Positions 1-6,201 of a DNA stretch of 6,202 nt are shown one piece after another. The translations under genes and the position numbers were made by a program. The notes beneath the pieces are model-generated. The model was not told the origin of the DNA and ran no database searches. It saw nothing but the letters and a program-made list of their open reading frames with translations. How positions within the stretch are numbered: position 1 is the first letter of the stretch; each line of letters opens with the position of its first letter. The stretch covers positions 1 through 6,202 of the forward strand of contig JAURLY010000082.1 in NCBI GenBank assembly GCA_030830945.1. Direction: 5' to 3'. This DNA is from Gammaproteobacteria bacterium (GTDB lineage Bacteria; Pseudomonadota; Gammaproteobacteria; Pseudomonadales; GM7GCV1).

Positions 1-819
1 CACCGCCGGCACTGCAATGCCGTGGGGAGCAACGATGCTGGAGAGCCCCAATACAGATAAAAGGTTGAAAATATTACTACCAACGACATTTCCGACCGCT
101 ATATCGCGTTCACCACGAATGGACGCAATCACAGAAGTGGCCAGTTCGGGCAAGGAGGTACCAGCCGCTACTATCGTTAAACCGATGATTAGTTCGCTCA
201 CACCAAAATATTGCGCAATCGTAATTGCGCTCTCTACCAACCACTGCGAGCCCAAAACCAGCAAAAACAAACCGAAAAGAATCAAAGCACCGTCGCGTAC
301 GTAATGTATGGACCCATCAGTGTCTTTATCGGCATACTCGCCTTCATACTCAGCTCGCACGGCGGCGTTATTTTCTTTACGGCTTTGAAAAATCAGAAAA
401 ACTGTATAGGCCAAGATGCCCGCAAATAAAACAGCGCCCTCCGTTCTGCCAACATTTCCATCCATCCCAAACAACAAAACCAATATAGATGCCACGATCA
501 TTAACGGGACATCCAGGCGAACCAGTTGTTGATTGACGACCAATGGCGTCACCAGGGCAGATATGCCCAAAATTAGCAACACGTTAAAGATATTACTGCC
601 GACAACATTGCCCAGGGCAAGATCTGCTTCGCCCGCAAACGCTGCGCCAACGCTGACCGCCATTTCCGGAGCACTTGTGCCGAAAGCAACGATTGTTAAG
701 CCAATTACCAGAGGTGAAATACCCAAGGAAGCCGCCAGGCTAGCGGCGCCCTTGACTAGCCAATGGGCGCCGAACACCAACAAGACCAGGCCCAGCGCCA
801 GAAAAACAGTCGTTTCCAT
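1..819 (-). CDS. Calcium/sodium antiporter, CaCA family (YrbG-like), C-terminus beyond window
   Basis: Inner-membrane cation exchanger that should couple Ca2+ export to Na+ (or K+/H+) entry. The 273 visible residues carry both alpha repeats of the family. Alpha-1 has GTSAPE at residues 47-52 followed by GNVVGSNIFN at 70-79; alpha-2 has GTSLPE at 220-225 followed by an identical GNVVGSNIFN at 243-252. The two glutamates (E52, E225) and the asparagines are the expected ion-binding residues. Hydrophobic helices fill residues 5-145 and 178-270, separated by a charged, acid-rich loop at about 147-176, presumably cytoplasmic. E. coli YrbG is about 325 residues, so roughly the last two helices are missing here. 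The ATG at 819 is the only ATG, GTG or TTG in this frame downstream of the stop at 916-918. It has only a weak Shine-Dalgarno sequence. No neighbour is clearly co-transcribed. Family assignment is very secure; the transported ion is inferred. Confidence 0.95.
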   Translation of the reverse strand, partial: METTVFLALGLVLLVFGAHWLVKGAASLAASLGISPLVIGLTIVAFGTSAPEMAVSVGAAFAGEADLALGNVVGSNIFNVLLILGISALVTPLVVNQQLVRLDVPLMIVASILVLLFGMDGNVGRTEGAVLFAGILAYTVFLIFQSRKENNAAVRAEYEGEYADKDTDGSIHYVRDGALILFGLFLLVLGSQWLVESAITIAQYFGVSELIIGLTIVAAGTSLPELATSVIASIRGERDIAVGNVVGSNIFNLLSVLGLSSIVAPHGIAVPAV

Positions 820-1184
820 TGATTGGAAAACCCATAGAAAAGTGTTGGAAGCTTGTCGCTCCTTGGCAAAAAAAAAGTGACGCCATTTGATAGCTTCCAG
901 TGAGAATAGTCTAGCCTACATGCTGACCGTTCATCAGCATTATTTTGAACCTGACACTCACGACAATGCCAATGCAGGTCCGGTTGAGGGTCATGATGTT
1001 CTACAGTCCATGATTAAGCACGGGAAATCATTTGCGTACTGGATGGGAGAGGAGGCAGCGGGGGAGGAGGGCTCACTGGAAGCAGCTAGCAGCCAACTGC
1101 AATACCCGCTGACACTGCCTTGACCATCCGACCGCGGAGAATGGGTCTTGCCCGGGTCCCTATAAAATCCGGAGGGAGTATTCT

Positions 1185-1214
1185 ATGAATAATCTATCAA
1201 AATCGAGAATATGA
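1185..1214 (+). other. Nine-codon mini-ORF behind a strong ribosome binding site
   Basis: The sequence CGGAGGGA at 1170-1177 is a strong Shine-Dalgarno match 7 bases before an ATG at 1185. The frame encodes MNNLSKSRI and stops at TGA 1212-1214. That stop overlaps, as ATGA, the ATG of a 66-codon frame at 1211-1411. Such spacing is typical of translated genes. The product is too short to classify, and the overlapping 66-codon frame has no recognisable domain. It may be the surviving start of a gene whose body has decayed, perhaps the transporter whose C-terminal part remains at 1565-2101, or a chance match. It is listed for its unusually good initiation signal only. Confidence 0.25.
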
Positions 1215-1247
1215 CTGCCATATCAGGGCTCAAACCTGCGACCTGCC

Positions 1248-1264
1248 GGGCTGGCTTCCAGCCC
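1248..1264. repeat. Perfect 7-bp inverted repeat with 3-base loop
   Basis: GGGCTGG at 1248-1254 pairs exactly with CCAGCCC at 1258-1264 around the loop CTT. The stem is six G:C pairs and one A:T pair, so it should be stable in RNA or single-stranded DNA. There is no U-run on either side, which argues against an intrinsic terminator. Its role is unknown. Confidence 0.45.
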
Positions 1265-1564
1265 TGTCGTAGAGTGAATAAATCGGTTTCAGTCGCCCAT
1301 TGGTATGCGCCAGGAGGCCGGATTGCGGCCGTTGGCGTGGGAGGGCCGGTGCACGACAATCTCCCTTCCACCAGAGGTAGGTTGGAGTGTATCGTGCAGC
1401 GGATGCGGTGATGCTCCCTCCTGACGCCGGACAGGTGGCAGCAAAGTTACCGAACGTAATCGCGTTGTCACGATCTACCGGGACGGTTCTTCCAGTAAGT
1501 TTTCTTGCTTGCCCGTCAATGTACCGTCGCTGTGACTGACGGTATAGGTCGATGAAGTCTGGTA

Positions 1565-2101
1565 GTGCGTGGCGCTAATGAAGGCTTACTTTCATGGCGT
1601 GGCCGCGTACGGGTGCGGGAGCCCGCCAACGAGCATTCAGTAATGGTAGCCACAGACGTGTTGGTTGCACCGGCCTTTCCCAGCAATACCGCACGCTCTG
1701 GCGTCCTGTATCCCATCGTGAATTCCTTGGCCTGTTTTAATGGTTCTTACCCCTGGGAGGAATCCAGGCAGCGGATTGGCGCTTACCTTATGATGACCAG
1801 TATGGCTGGCCTGGGACTTTCTTCGGCGCTGTGGCTCACAGCAATGGCTGCCAACCCTGTTGGGGTCGCGATCGCGGCAGGCAGAGGTTTTGAGATCACT
1901 TTTGACGGCTGGTTCCTGGCCTCCAGTGTACCTGAAATTGCCTCGATGAGTACCCCGCAAGGGTCCAGTGCCAATGTCATTTTTATGGGTAGCGGCTACC
2001 TCACCGGTTCCGAAGTCTATCGGTGTGGAGGTGTGGTGACTGGCGTATTTTTGGCGGTTTACCTGATACTGGGAACTCCGTGGATGTTACTGGTTCTGTG
2101 A
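1565..2101 (+). pseudogene. DASS-family (SLC13/CitT-like) anion:Na+ symporter remnant with internal deletion
   Basis: Remnant of an inner-membrane divalent-anion/Na+ symporter of the CitT/YbhI type, which takes up dicarboxylates, citrate or sulfate. Recognisable homology begins near residue 24 of the GTG-started frame. It covers the hallmark PSNTARSG segment (residues 39-46, with the SNT substrate-binding motif), then RIGAYLMM (70-77), LTAMAANP (91-98) and GWFLAS (115-120). At about residue 128 (base ~1946) the sequence jumps directly to the family's C-terminal segment, TPQGSSANVIFMGSGYL (130-146), and a last membrane helix ending at 178. Family members are usually about 450-500 residues. The N-terminal third and much of the second half, including most of the second structural repeat, are therefore missing. 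The first ~23 residues do not look transporter-like. A functional transporter is very unlikely, although the frame remains open, so the deletion may be recent. Family call is strong; pseudogene status is inferred. Confidence 0.75.
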
Positions 2102-2111
2102 GCACCCCCTG

Positions 2112-2176
2112 TGACAGCATCAGTCGCCAAAGCTTTTTAGTCTATTCACACAATGTGTCTATCTGTGCTGCTGTCA
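2112..2176. repeat. Spaced inverted repeat between convergent reading frames
   Basis: TGACAGCA at 2112-2119 is exactly complementary to TGCTGTCA at 2169-2176, with 49 bases between them. Inside that spacer, ACAC at 2148-2151 and GTGT at 2155-2158 form a second small hairpin. The element sits in the 87-base gap between the plus-strand transporter remnant and the end of the minus-strand barrel gene. It could act as a weak bidirectional stop for transcription. It has no U-tract immediately after the stem, so a standard intrinsic terminator is doubtful. Confidence 0.25.
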
Positions 2177-2188
2177 TGCCGACTGGTC

Positions 2189-3082
2189 TCAGTCCTCTGT
2201 CAGCGGGAAGCCAAGGCTAATATTTATTGCCTTTATTTCATTGCCGTCATAGCTGTTGCCCCGTGACAACGAGATGCCGATGGTCTTGAAGGGAATCCCG
2301 CCGATGCTCATCCTCCGTTCCAGACCCAATGTGATGCCGAGTTGAAACAATCGATCTATATCTACCCTGGCCGGAGATACGCCCTCGATGTTCAGCCTGT
2401 TGAAGTACTGTTGCCAGAGGAGGAACACGCCTCCCCGGATGGGGTTTCCCCTGAAATCAGAATCTGTCGCGAAGTTCCAGTCCGCTCCCTGCTCCAATAG
2501 AATGAAGGCTGTTTCGTTGCCGCCACTTCGATCTCGTTGACCGGCAAAACGTAGACGCTGCCCCAGTGTCAACCGACTTGAGTCAAGGTCCCACCAGCCG
2601 TGATGACGCACCGCTGCTGAAGTTACCCAGCTGCTGGCATTATTTTTGATATCCCTGGCAATGCCCAGCTGGGCGGACGGCGATATTTCCCAGTTCTCCC
2701 TTAGCCTGAAAGTCGCTGCCAGGCCAGGCATAATCGAGTAGGTGGCGAAATTATCGGAGACTTCCCGTCGCTCCGGAGTGTCACGACCGTTACGAAGGCC
2801 GATCGCCACCGGCGCCAGAATGCGTGTATTCCACTCGCTGTCGGGCAGCTCAAATGAGAGGGGTATCCTCAATATCAGTAACTTCTCACTGGCCGACTTG
2901 TAGTACCCGCTGCCCAGAACGGCACCGTAAACGTAATTGAAATCGGGCTCCGCCTGCTCACGCGTCGTCTGGGCTGCGACCATAGCCGTCGATTGCAATA
3001 AATACACAAGAAGGAGCGCTGGCAGAAATGGCCTTGGAATTACGCGGCACTGAGTCATCACCACATTTACCCGTTTGGGCAA
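2189..3082 (-). CDS. Predicted exported outer-membrane beta-barrel protein, family unknown
   Basis: I do not recognise a named family. The 297-residue product starts with a basic segment and a hydrophobic stretch (about residues 16-37, ending AMVAA), typical of a Sec signal peptide with cleavage near residue 37. The remainder has no membrane helix. It shows the alternating polar/apolar, aromatic- and glycine-rich strands of an outer-membrane barrel, for example YVYGAVLGSGYY, GVFLLWQQYF and AINISLGFP. The C-terminus ends in a short acidic tail (TED) rather than the usual terminal phenylalanine. It lies 25 bases after the MipA-like gene on the same strand, so the two are probably co-transcribed. 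The start is uncertain. TTG 3082 follows AGGGACGG, a fair ribosome binding site, while GTG 3064, GTG 3061 or ATG 3058 (residues 7-9) would still leave a complete signal peptide. Coding status is secure; barrel topology is inferred. Confidence 0.8.
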   Translation of the reverse strand: MPKRVNVVMTQCRVIPRPFLPALLLVYLLQSTAMVAAQTTREQAEPDFNYVYGAVLGSGYYKSASEKLLILRIPLSFELPDSEWNTRILAPVAIGLRNGRDTPERREVSDNFATYSIMPGLAATFRLRENWEISPSAQLGIARDIKNNASSWVTSAAVRHHGWWDLDSSRLTLGQRLRFAGQRDRSGGNETAFILLEQGADWNFATDSDFRGNPIRGGVFLLWQQYFNRLNIEGVSPARVDIDRLFQLGITLGLERRMSIGGIPFKTIGISLSRGNSYDGNEIKAINISLGFPLTED

Positions 3083-3107
3083 TTCGACCGTCCCTATGAA
3101 TTCTGCT

Positions 3108-4229
3108 CTAGAAAATGTAATTAACCGCGAAAAAGCCCTTCAGCACATAGTCTTCATCGACAATTGGGCTGTCGGTGACCTCGTTATCAAAAAACTCCAC
3201 AGCGACATTCATTACCAAGAGCCAATCGGTCGTAATCTCATACAGCATCCCCACGCCTACATCAAATGTGAATACCGAATCCAGGCGGTAGGCAGGACGG
3301 TCGGCCTCGGCCTTGCTCCGTGGTACACCAAAATCATAATTGGCCAGGTCCTGCGCCAGCCAGTTGACGCCCAGTTCCGGAGAGAACCTGAACGTACCCA
3401 GTTGAAACGACTTGTCGATCGCAAGCCTTGCCTCCCCACCGCCAATTCTGTCCAGCAGATCATGCTGATAGCCAAGCGCCATATCGAAGCCAACGGGTAG
3501 TTCTGCCTGCAGCGCCAGCCCGGCCATGAACGTGCTGTCGCGATCTCCCATCCCCCGGAGATACTCGCTGTCGTTTTCATCGTAGACACCTTGTCTATAC
3601 GTCCCGGCGGCTGCCAGTCTCAGCTTACCAGTCCCCACGAGTCCGAAGCTGACGTTGGGTCCCAGTACCTGCAGGCGAGCGCCATTGTAGGTAATTGCAG
3701 GGATCACCTGGGTCACGCTGCCGTCGTAATCACGATAAGGGCTGCTTCGGCTTATCGCGCCAACGCCCACACCAAGGCGACCGCGCTTACCCAGCGGGCG
3801 ATACAGCCCTACGGTGAATTGACGCCGCTCATCCTGCGCCAGGGTAAAGGCGGCGCGCGTGAAGCTGGGTGGCCCCTTGGGCCGGTAGTTATTTGAAAAA
3901 CCAAGCGGCTCAGTAGGAATCCCTATGAAGTTCTTGTCTATTTCAAGGTTGTCGTTTTCATCGTAATAAACCAGCAGCGCATATTCGCCCGCAGGGATAT
4001 CGGTCAACTGGTAACTTTCGCGCCCATCCAGTTTATAGGACATAAGCCTGAAAGGGTCTCGAAGATCTCCAAATGTATTGGCCGAGCTGTAAATGGCCAG
4101 GGCTACCGTACCGGAAGAAGGGGGATTTTCCAGCTGTACTGATATCTCGGCTGCAATTACACGCCCCCCGAAAAAAGGTAGCATGAGTCCAAGCATCACG
4201 GCCAGGTTCAGCATTCTATATGACTTCAT
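3108..4229 (-). CDS. DUF2141 domain fused to a MipA/OmpV-like outer-membrane beta-barrel
   Basis: The 373-residue protein has three parts. Residues 1-27 are a signal peptide (basic start, hydrophobic core, cleavage after VIAA). Residues about 29-142 match DUF2141, a small secreted beta-sandwich domain of unknown function. Its landmarks here are VALAIYSSANTF, DIPAGEYAL, YYDENDN, FIGIPTEPLGFSNN and GPPSF. Residues about 149-373 look like the MipA/OmpV scaffolding/porin family: an opening GRLGVGVGAI strand, alternating strands throughout, a late VTDSPIV motif and a terminal phenylalanine (VNYIF) suited to recognition by the BAM assembly machinery. E. coli MipA binds the peptidoglycan enzymes MltA and PBP1B, but nothing here shows that this protein does. 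DUF2141 would sit in the periplasm or at the barrel mouth. The ATG at 4229 has only a weak Shine-Dalgarno sequence but lies about 35 bases after a good promoter. First gene of a probable two-gene operon. Confidence 0.88.
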   Translation of the reverse strand: MKSYRMLNLAVMLGLMLPFFGGRVIAAEISVQLENPPSSGTVALAIYSSANTFGDLRDPFRLMSYKLDGRESYQLTDIPAGEYALLVYYDENDNLEIDKNFIGIPTEPLGFSNNYRPKGPPSFTRAAFTLAQDERRQFTVGLYRPLGKRGRLGVGVGAISRSSPYRDYDGSVTQVIPAITYNGARLQVLGPNVSFGLVGTGKLRLAAAGTYRQGVYDENDSEYLRGMGDRDSTFMAGLALQAELPVGFDMALGYQHDLLDRIGGGEARLAIDKSFQLGTFRFSPELGVNWLAQDLANYDFGVPRSKAEADRPAYRLDSVFTFDVGVGMLYEITTDWLLVMNVAVEFFDNEVTDSPIVDEDYVLKGFFAVNYIF

Positions 4230-4271
4230 TTAATGGTTATCCGTATTGAATTTGGCGAAGGAATACGACCG

Positions 4272-4299
4272 ATTCTAGAGCAAAAGATGGCATTGCCAA
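4272..4299 (-). promoter_or_regulatory. Sigma70-type promoter for the barrel operon
   Basis: Read on the minus strand, a -35 box TTGGCA (4299-4294, 5 of 6 consensus) is followed by a 16-base spacer and a -10 box TAGAAT (4277-4272, 5 of 6). Transcription would start near 4265, giving a leader of about 35 bases before the ATG at 4229. This is the best promoter match seen in the window, and its position fits the start of the two-gene unit. Confidence 0.6.
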
Positions 4300-4383
4300 C
4301 TAATTACTAAGATCGGTCCATAAATACCTATAAACGCCACCGGTCTACCCCAGATATCATTTCGCATGATTTACCCAAAGCGC

Positions 4384-4411
4384 TTGGCGGGGCAGGCTCT
4401 CTCGATATACT
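4384..4411 (+). promoter_or_regulatory. Possible sigma70-type promoter for the PepSY-type gene
   Basis: TTGGCG (4384-4389, 4 of 6 against TTGACA), a 16-base spacer and TATACT (4406-4411, 5 of 6 against TATAAT). Transcription would start near 4418, about 220 bases before the start codon. The match is moderate and the distance unusual, but I saw no better candidate closer to the gene; the TATGAT at 4568-4573 lacks a -35 box. Confidence 0.3.
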
Positions 4412-4638
4412 AGCGCTTCAAGCTGAGTCATCGCGATATTGAATATACCCTCACTGAGCGATGCATCACCGTGTCCCGTGAATCAATCGGCCCCTTGTCC
4501 TAGCAGAATAAGGTGACTTGTCAGTACCTCAAAATAGCCTGCAATCTCGTCAGAAACGTGCTGGGAATATGATCTTTTTCTGGTCAGTGGTAGCATGCTC
4601 GCCAACCCTGACAGTAGAAAGAGCGGTGTTTGCGCATT

Positions 4639-5196
4639 ATGAAAATACAACGGATGTTGGTCATTAAAATACACGCTTTTTTGGCCTGTTTCTTTATACC
4701 AATGGCGACTCTTTATTTTATCAGCGGGGCTCTCTATTCCTTTGATATCAAAGGGCACATAGATAAGCGGGTATACAACGTGACTCTTGAACGCCCCTTC
4801 TCTCCCAACCTGGCGCTGTTATCTGATCTGGCAATAAAGGAACTGGGTCAACGCAACCTGGAGCAACCGACTGGAGATTCGATCGTAAAGGAAAAGGGCG
4901 GCTCCTACGAATATCGATGGGGGGATCTGAAACATCTTGTCGTGGTTCATCCCACTGATAATCCATTTGAGGTTGAGCTGATATATCGCAAACGTAACCT
5001 GCTGGCACAGGTCATGAGGGTGCATAGAGCGGAGGCGGGATCACTGATAAGGGTGCTTTCACTAAGCATGGCTGTTTCACTGCTTATAATTCTGGCAAGC
5101 GGTGTCTTTCTGGCTGTAGGATTACCCAAGCTCCGTCGAAACGCCCTGGTCGCGCTAGCGGCTGGATTTGTCGCCATGGTAGCGATATTCCTCTGA
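4639..5196 (+). CDS. Small PepSY-type (PepSY-associated TM-like) membrane protein
   Basis: The 185-residue inner-membrane protein appears to have three helices: about residues 10-35, 137-161 and 167-185. Between the first two lies a periplasmic region of about 95 residues. Helix 1, with its IHAFLAC...ISGALYSF pattern, and the segment MRVHRAEAGSLIRVL...LLIILASGVFL (127-158) both resemble PepSY-associated TM proteins. Those proteins typically carry a histidine at each membrane boundary (here H12 and H129) and often occur beside iron-uptake receptors or reductases. No such neighbour is visible here, so a role in iron or redox chemistry is only a possibility. The start is debatable: TTG at 4630 adds three residues and sits at better spacing from the purine-rich AGAAAGAG (4616-4623), while ATG 4639 is the standard codon and was chosen. 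It is transcribed away from the barrel operon and is followed by a strong terminator at 5319-5348. Confidence 0.78.
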   Translation: MKIQRMLVIKIHAFLACFFIPMATLYFISGALYSFDIKGHIDKRVYNVTLERPFSPNLALLSDLAIKELGQRNLEQPTGDSIVKEKGGSYEYRWGDLKHLVVVHPTDNPFEVELIYRKRNLLAQVMRVHRAEAGSLIRVLSLSMAVSLLIILASGVFLAVGLPKLRRNALVALAAGFVAMVAIFL

Positions 5197-5318
5197 GTAT
5201 TTGAGATGATATTGCCAAGTTTGCTGGCCGAAATTGGTAAACCTGGACAAGGTACGGGCAAATAAACTCATAGCGGAAAAGCGTGTTTACCGGGAGGAGC
5301 TGGGCGGTGGCCTGGAAT

Positions 5319-5348
5319 CCTGACCGCACAGGTGTGCGGTCAGGTTTT
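5319..5348 (+). terminator. Intrinsic terminator, 11-bp perfect stem with U-tail
   Basis: CCTGACCGCAC (5319-5329) pairs perfectly with GTGCGGTCAGG (5334-5344) around the loop AGGT and is followed by TTTT (5345-5348). This is a textbook rho-independent terminator for the plus-strand PepSY-type gene ending 123 bases upstream. On the minus strand the stem follows AAAA but is trailed by ATTCC, so it should work less well in that direction. The stop codon of the convergent PPOX gene (5342-5340) lies inside the stem. Confidence 0.85.
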
Positions 5349-5798
5349 ACCCCGCTCAGGCAGATCATCGAACCGGTCGCCATAGATCTTCGGCGCCGAG
5401 ACCTGTTGTGGATGAATCAGGATGATGACGCGCTCGGCTTCGGGCGGATCGAGGTCCGCAGGGGGTTCCTCGCCGCCCATGCCGCGCATGAACTGCTCAC
5501 GAAAAAAACTGCGGTCCGGGTCGTCTTCGACCGTGGCGTGACCTCGAACTTCGAGATAGTCCATGTGATTGGTGGGCGACTGTAGGCAGAAGCATATCCG
5601 GTCATCCAGAAGAATGTTTTTGCACTTCATTCTCGATTTCAATGTGGAAACACGTATACGCCGGCCGTCCCAGACATAGCCAATCGGGTTGGTGGAAAGC
5701 ATTCCGTCGGCGCGAATCGTAGTCAGCATCGCCAGGAAGTGTTTGTCGAGAAACGCTTGATACTGACCTGGGATTTCAACCTCGATTTTCTGGTTCAT
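5340..5798 (-). CDS. PPOX-class (pyridoxamine 5'-phosphate oxidase-like) split-barrel oxidoreductase
   Basis: The 152-residue soluble protein fits the flavin/F420-binding split-barrel superfamily, whose PPOX-class members reduce or oxidise small substrates using FMN or F420. The characteristic order is present. FLAMLTTIRADGMLSTNPIGYVW (residues 21-43) forms the first strands. RIRVSTLKSRMKCKNILLD (48-66) carries the cofactor-phosphate region. RICFCLQSP (68-76) is followed by DYLEVRGHATVEDDPD (80-95). The C-terminal part (96-152) has a charged, proline-rich loop and a final strand (VIILIHPQQV). Length is typical for the class. The ATG at 5798 was chosen because AGAGAGG lies 5 bases before it; a longer frame to 5852 lacks such a site. 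It lies 157 bases after the amidohydrolase gene on the same strand and may share its transcript. Cofactor and substrate cannot be read from sequence; FMN is more likely than F420 in a proteobacterium. Confidence 0.88.
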   Translation of the reverse strand: MNQKIEVEIPGQYQAFLDKHFLAMLTTIRADGMLSTNPIGYVWDGRRIRVSTLKSRMKCKNILLDDRICFCLQSPTNHMDYLEVRGHATVEDDPDRSFFREQFMRGMGGEEPPADLDPPEAERVIILIHPQQVSAPKIYGDRFDDLPERGKT

Positions 5799-5955
5799 GT
5801 GTTCCTCTCTGATTATAGGAAGTACCAATGGGCCCAGCTGAGCTGCGGGCACGTGGGAGGCTAAATATACACCTCATTGATACTGGTCTGCAGGCCATAG
5901 GCAAAGCTCCGTTCACAGTCCGAAGGCGCATTCTAATGAAGATTTTCGCTTTTTA

Positions 5956-6201
5956 TCAATTTCCAAAAAGGGAGATCGCATTACCAGAATCAACTGCCTT
6001 CTCCTCGTCATAAGACAGACCAAGATTCGCAATATCATTGACTTCCGCATGGACGAGTAACTCAGGGGCGAATGGGAAATCTGAACCGAACAGCAGCTTT
6101 TCTATTCCGACCAGTTCGCGCATGCTGCCGAGCATGAAAGGCGAAGGGCTCAGGGCAGTATCGTAGTAGAACTGCTTTAGATAGTGCAGTGTACCCTTGG
6201 G
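5956..6201 (-). CDS. Amidohydrolase-2 family protein, C-terminal 81 residues
   Basis: The frame is open from the right edge to a TGA at 5958-5956. The visible part contains FYYDTALSPSPF, then KLLFGSDFPFAPE and a closing GNAISLFGN. These are the last strands and helices of the TIM-barrel fold of amidohydrolase-2 proteins (ACMSD, gamma-resorcylate decarboxylase and related metal-dependent hydrolases or decarboxylases). The aspartate in GSDFP is the conserved metal-site Asp at the end of the last barrel strand. NAISLFG corresponds to the usual terminal NA-x-x-LFG motif. Members are about 300-350 residues, so some 75% lies outside the window. The substrate is unknown. The downstream PPOX gene could act in the same degradative pathway, but this is only inferred from position. 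Confidence 0.88.
   Translation of the reverse strand, partial: PKGTLHYLKQFYYDTALSPSPFMLGSMRELVGIEKLLFGSDFPFAPELLVHAEVNDIANLGLSYDEEKAVDSGNAISLFGN

Larger units (their letters stand above)
820..1564. other. Long region without a convincing gene, possibly decayed
   Basis: About 745 bases lie between the exchanger start and the transporter remnant. A 78-codon plus-strand frame (887-1123, TTG start) has an acidic, unrecognised product and no good ribosome binding site. Short frames at 1183-1471 overlap each other on both strands with none clearly coding. On the minus strand, 1574 down to 1233 is 114 codons without a stop, but has no ATG start and resembles no family I can name. The region also holds a nine-A run (868-876), a strong ribosome binding site with a 9-codon ORF (1185-1214) and a perfect hairpin (1248-1264). 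No residue of the missing N-terminal half of the adjoining transporter was recognised in any frame. I read this as intergenic or degenerated sequence. Confidence 0.55.
4230..4638. other. Divergent intergenic region with candidate promoters
   Basis: About 410 bases separate the barrel operon (minus) from the PepSY-type gene (plus). It holds a strong minus-strand promoter (4272-4299), a weaker plus-strand promoter (4384-4411) and a small hairpin (ATCAT 4356-4360, ATGAT 4366-4370). If the plus promoter is used, the PepSY-type gene would have a leader of roughly 220 bases, long enough for regulation. No riboswitch or transcription-factor site was recognised in it. A minus-strand frame of 91 codons (4483-4758) overlaps the start of the PepSY-type gene and looks non-coding. 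Confidence 0.5.

Noticed and set aside
533..880. Plus-strand frame of 115 codons
   Set aside because: It is the antisense of the exchanger; the minus-strand reading shows both alpha repeats clearly.
887..1123. 78-codon plus-strand frame with TTG start
   Set aside because: No family recognised, no good ribosome binding site and no signal peptide; kept only in the description of the gene-free region.
1228..1244. Minus-strand segment resembling a tRNA T-arm (GCAGG, loop TTTGAGC, CCTGA)
   Set aside because: Only four of five stem pairs form and no acceptor, anticodon or D-arm could be found around it, so it is probably chance.
3075..3500. 141-codon plus-strand frame
   Set aside because: It is the antisense of the MipA-like gene, whose minus-strand frame has a signal peptide, domain motifs and a terminal aromatic.
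4483..4758. 91-codon minus-strand frame
   Set aside because: It overlaps the N-terminus of the PepSY-type protein in antisense and has no recognisable domain.
5206..5265. 19-codon plus-strand ORF just after the PepSY-type gene
   Set aside because: Short, no clear ribosome binding site and no family; it lies in the 3' part of the transcript before the terminator.
5812..5817. Perfect TATAAT on the minus strand before the PPOX gene
   Set aside because: No -35 box at 16-18 bases, and transcription from it would start inside the ribosome binding site.
5828..6013. 61-codon plus-strand frame
   Set aside because: It overlaps the amidohydrolase 3' end in antisense and has no supporting signal.
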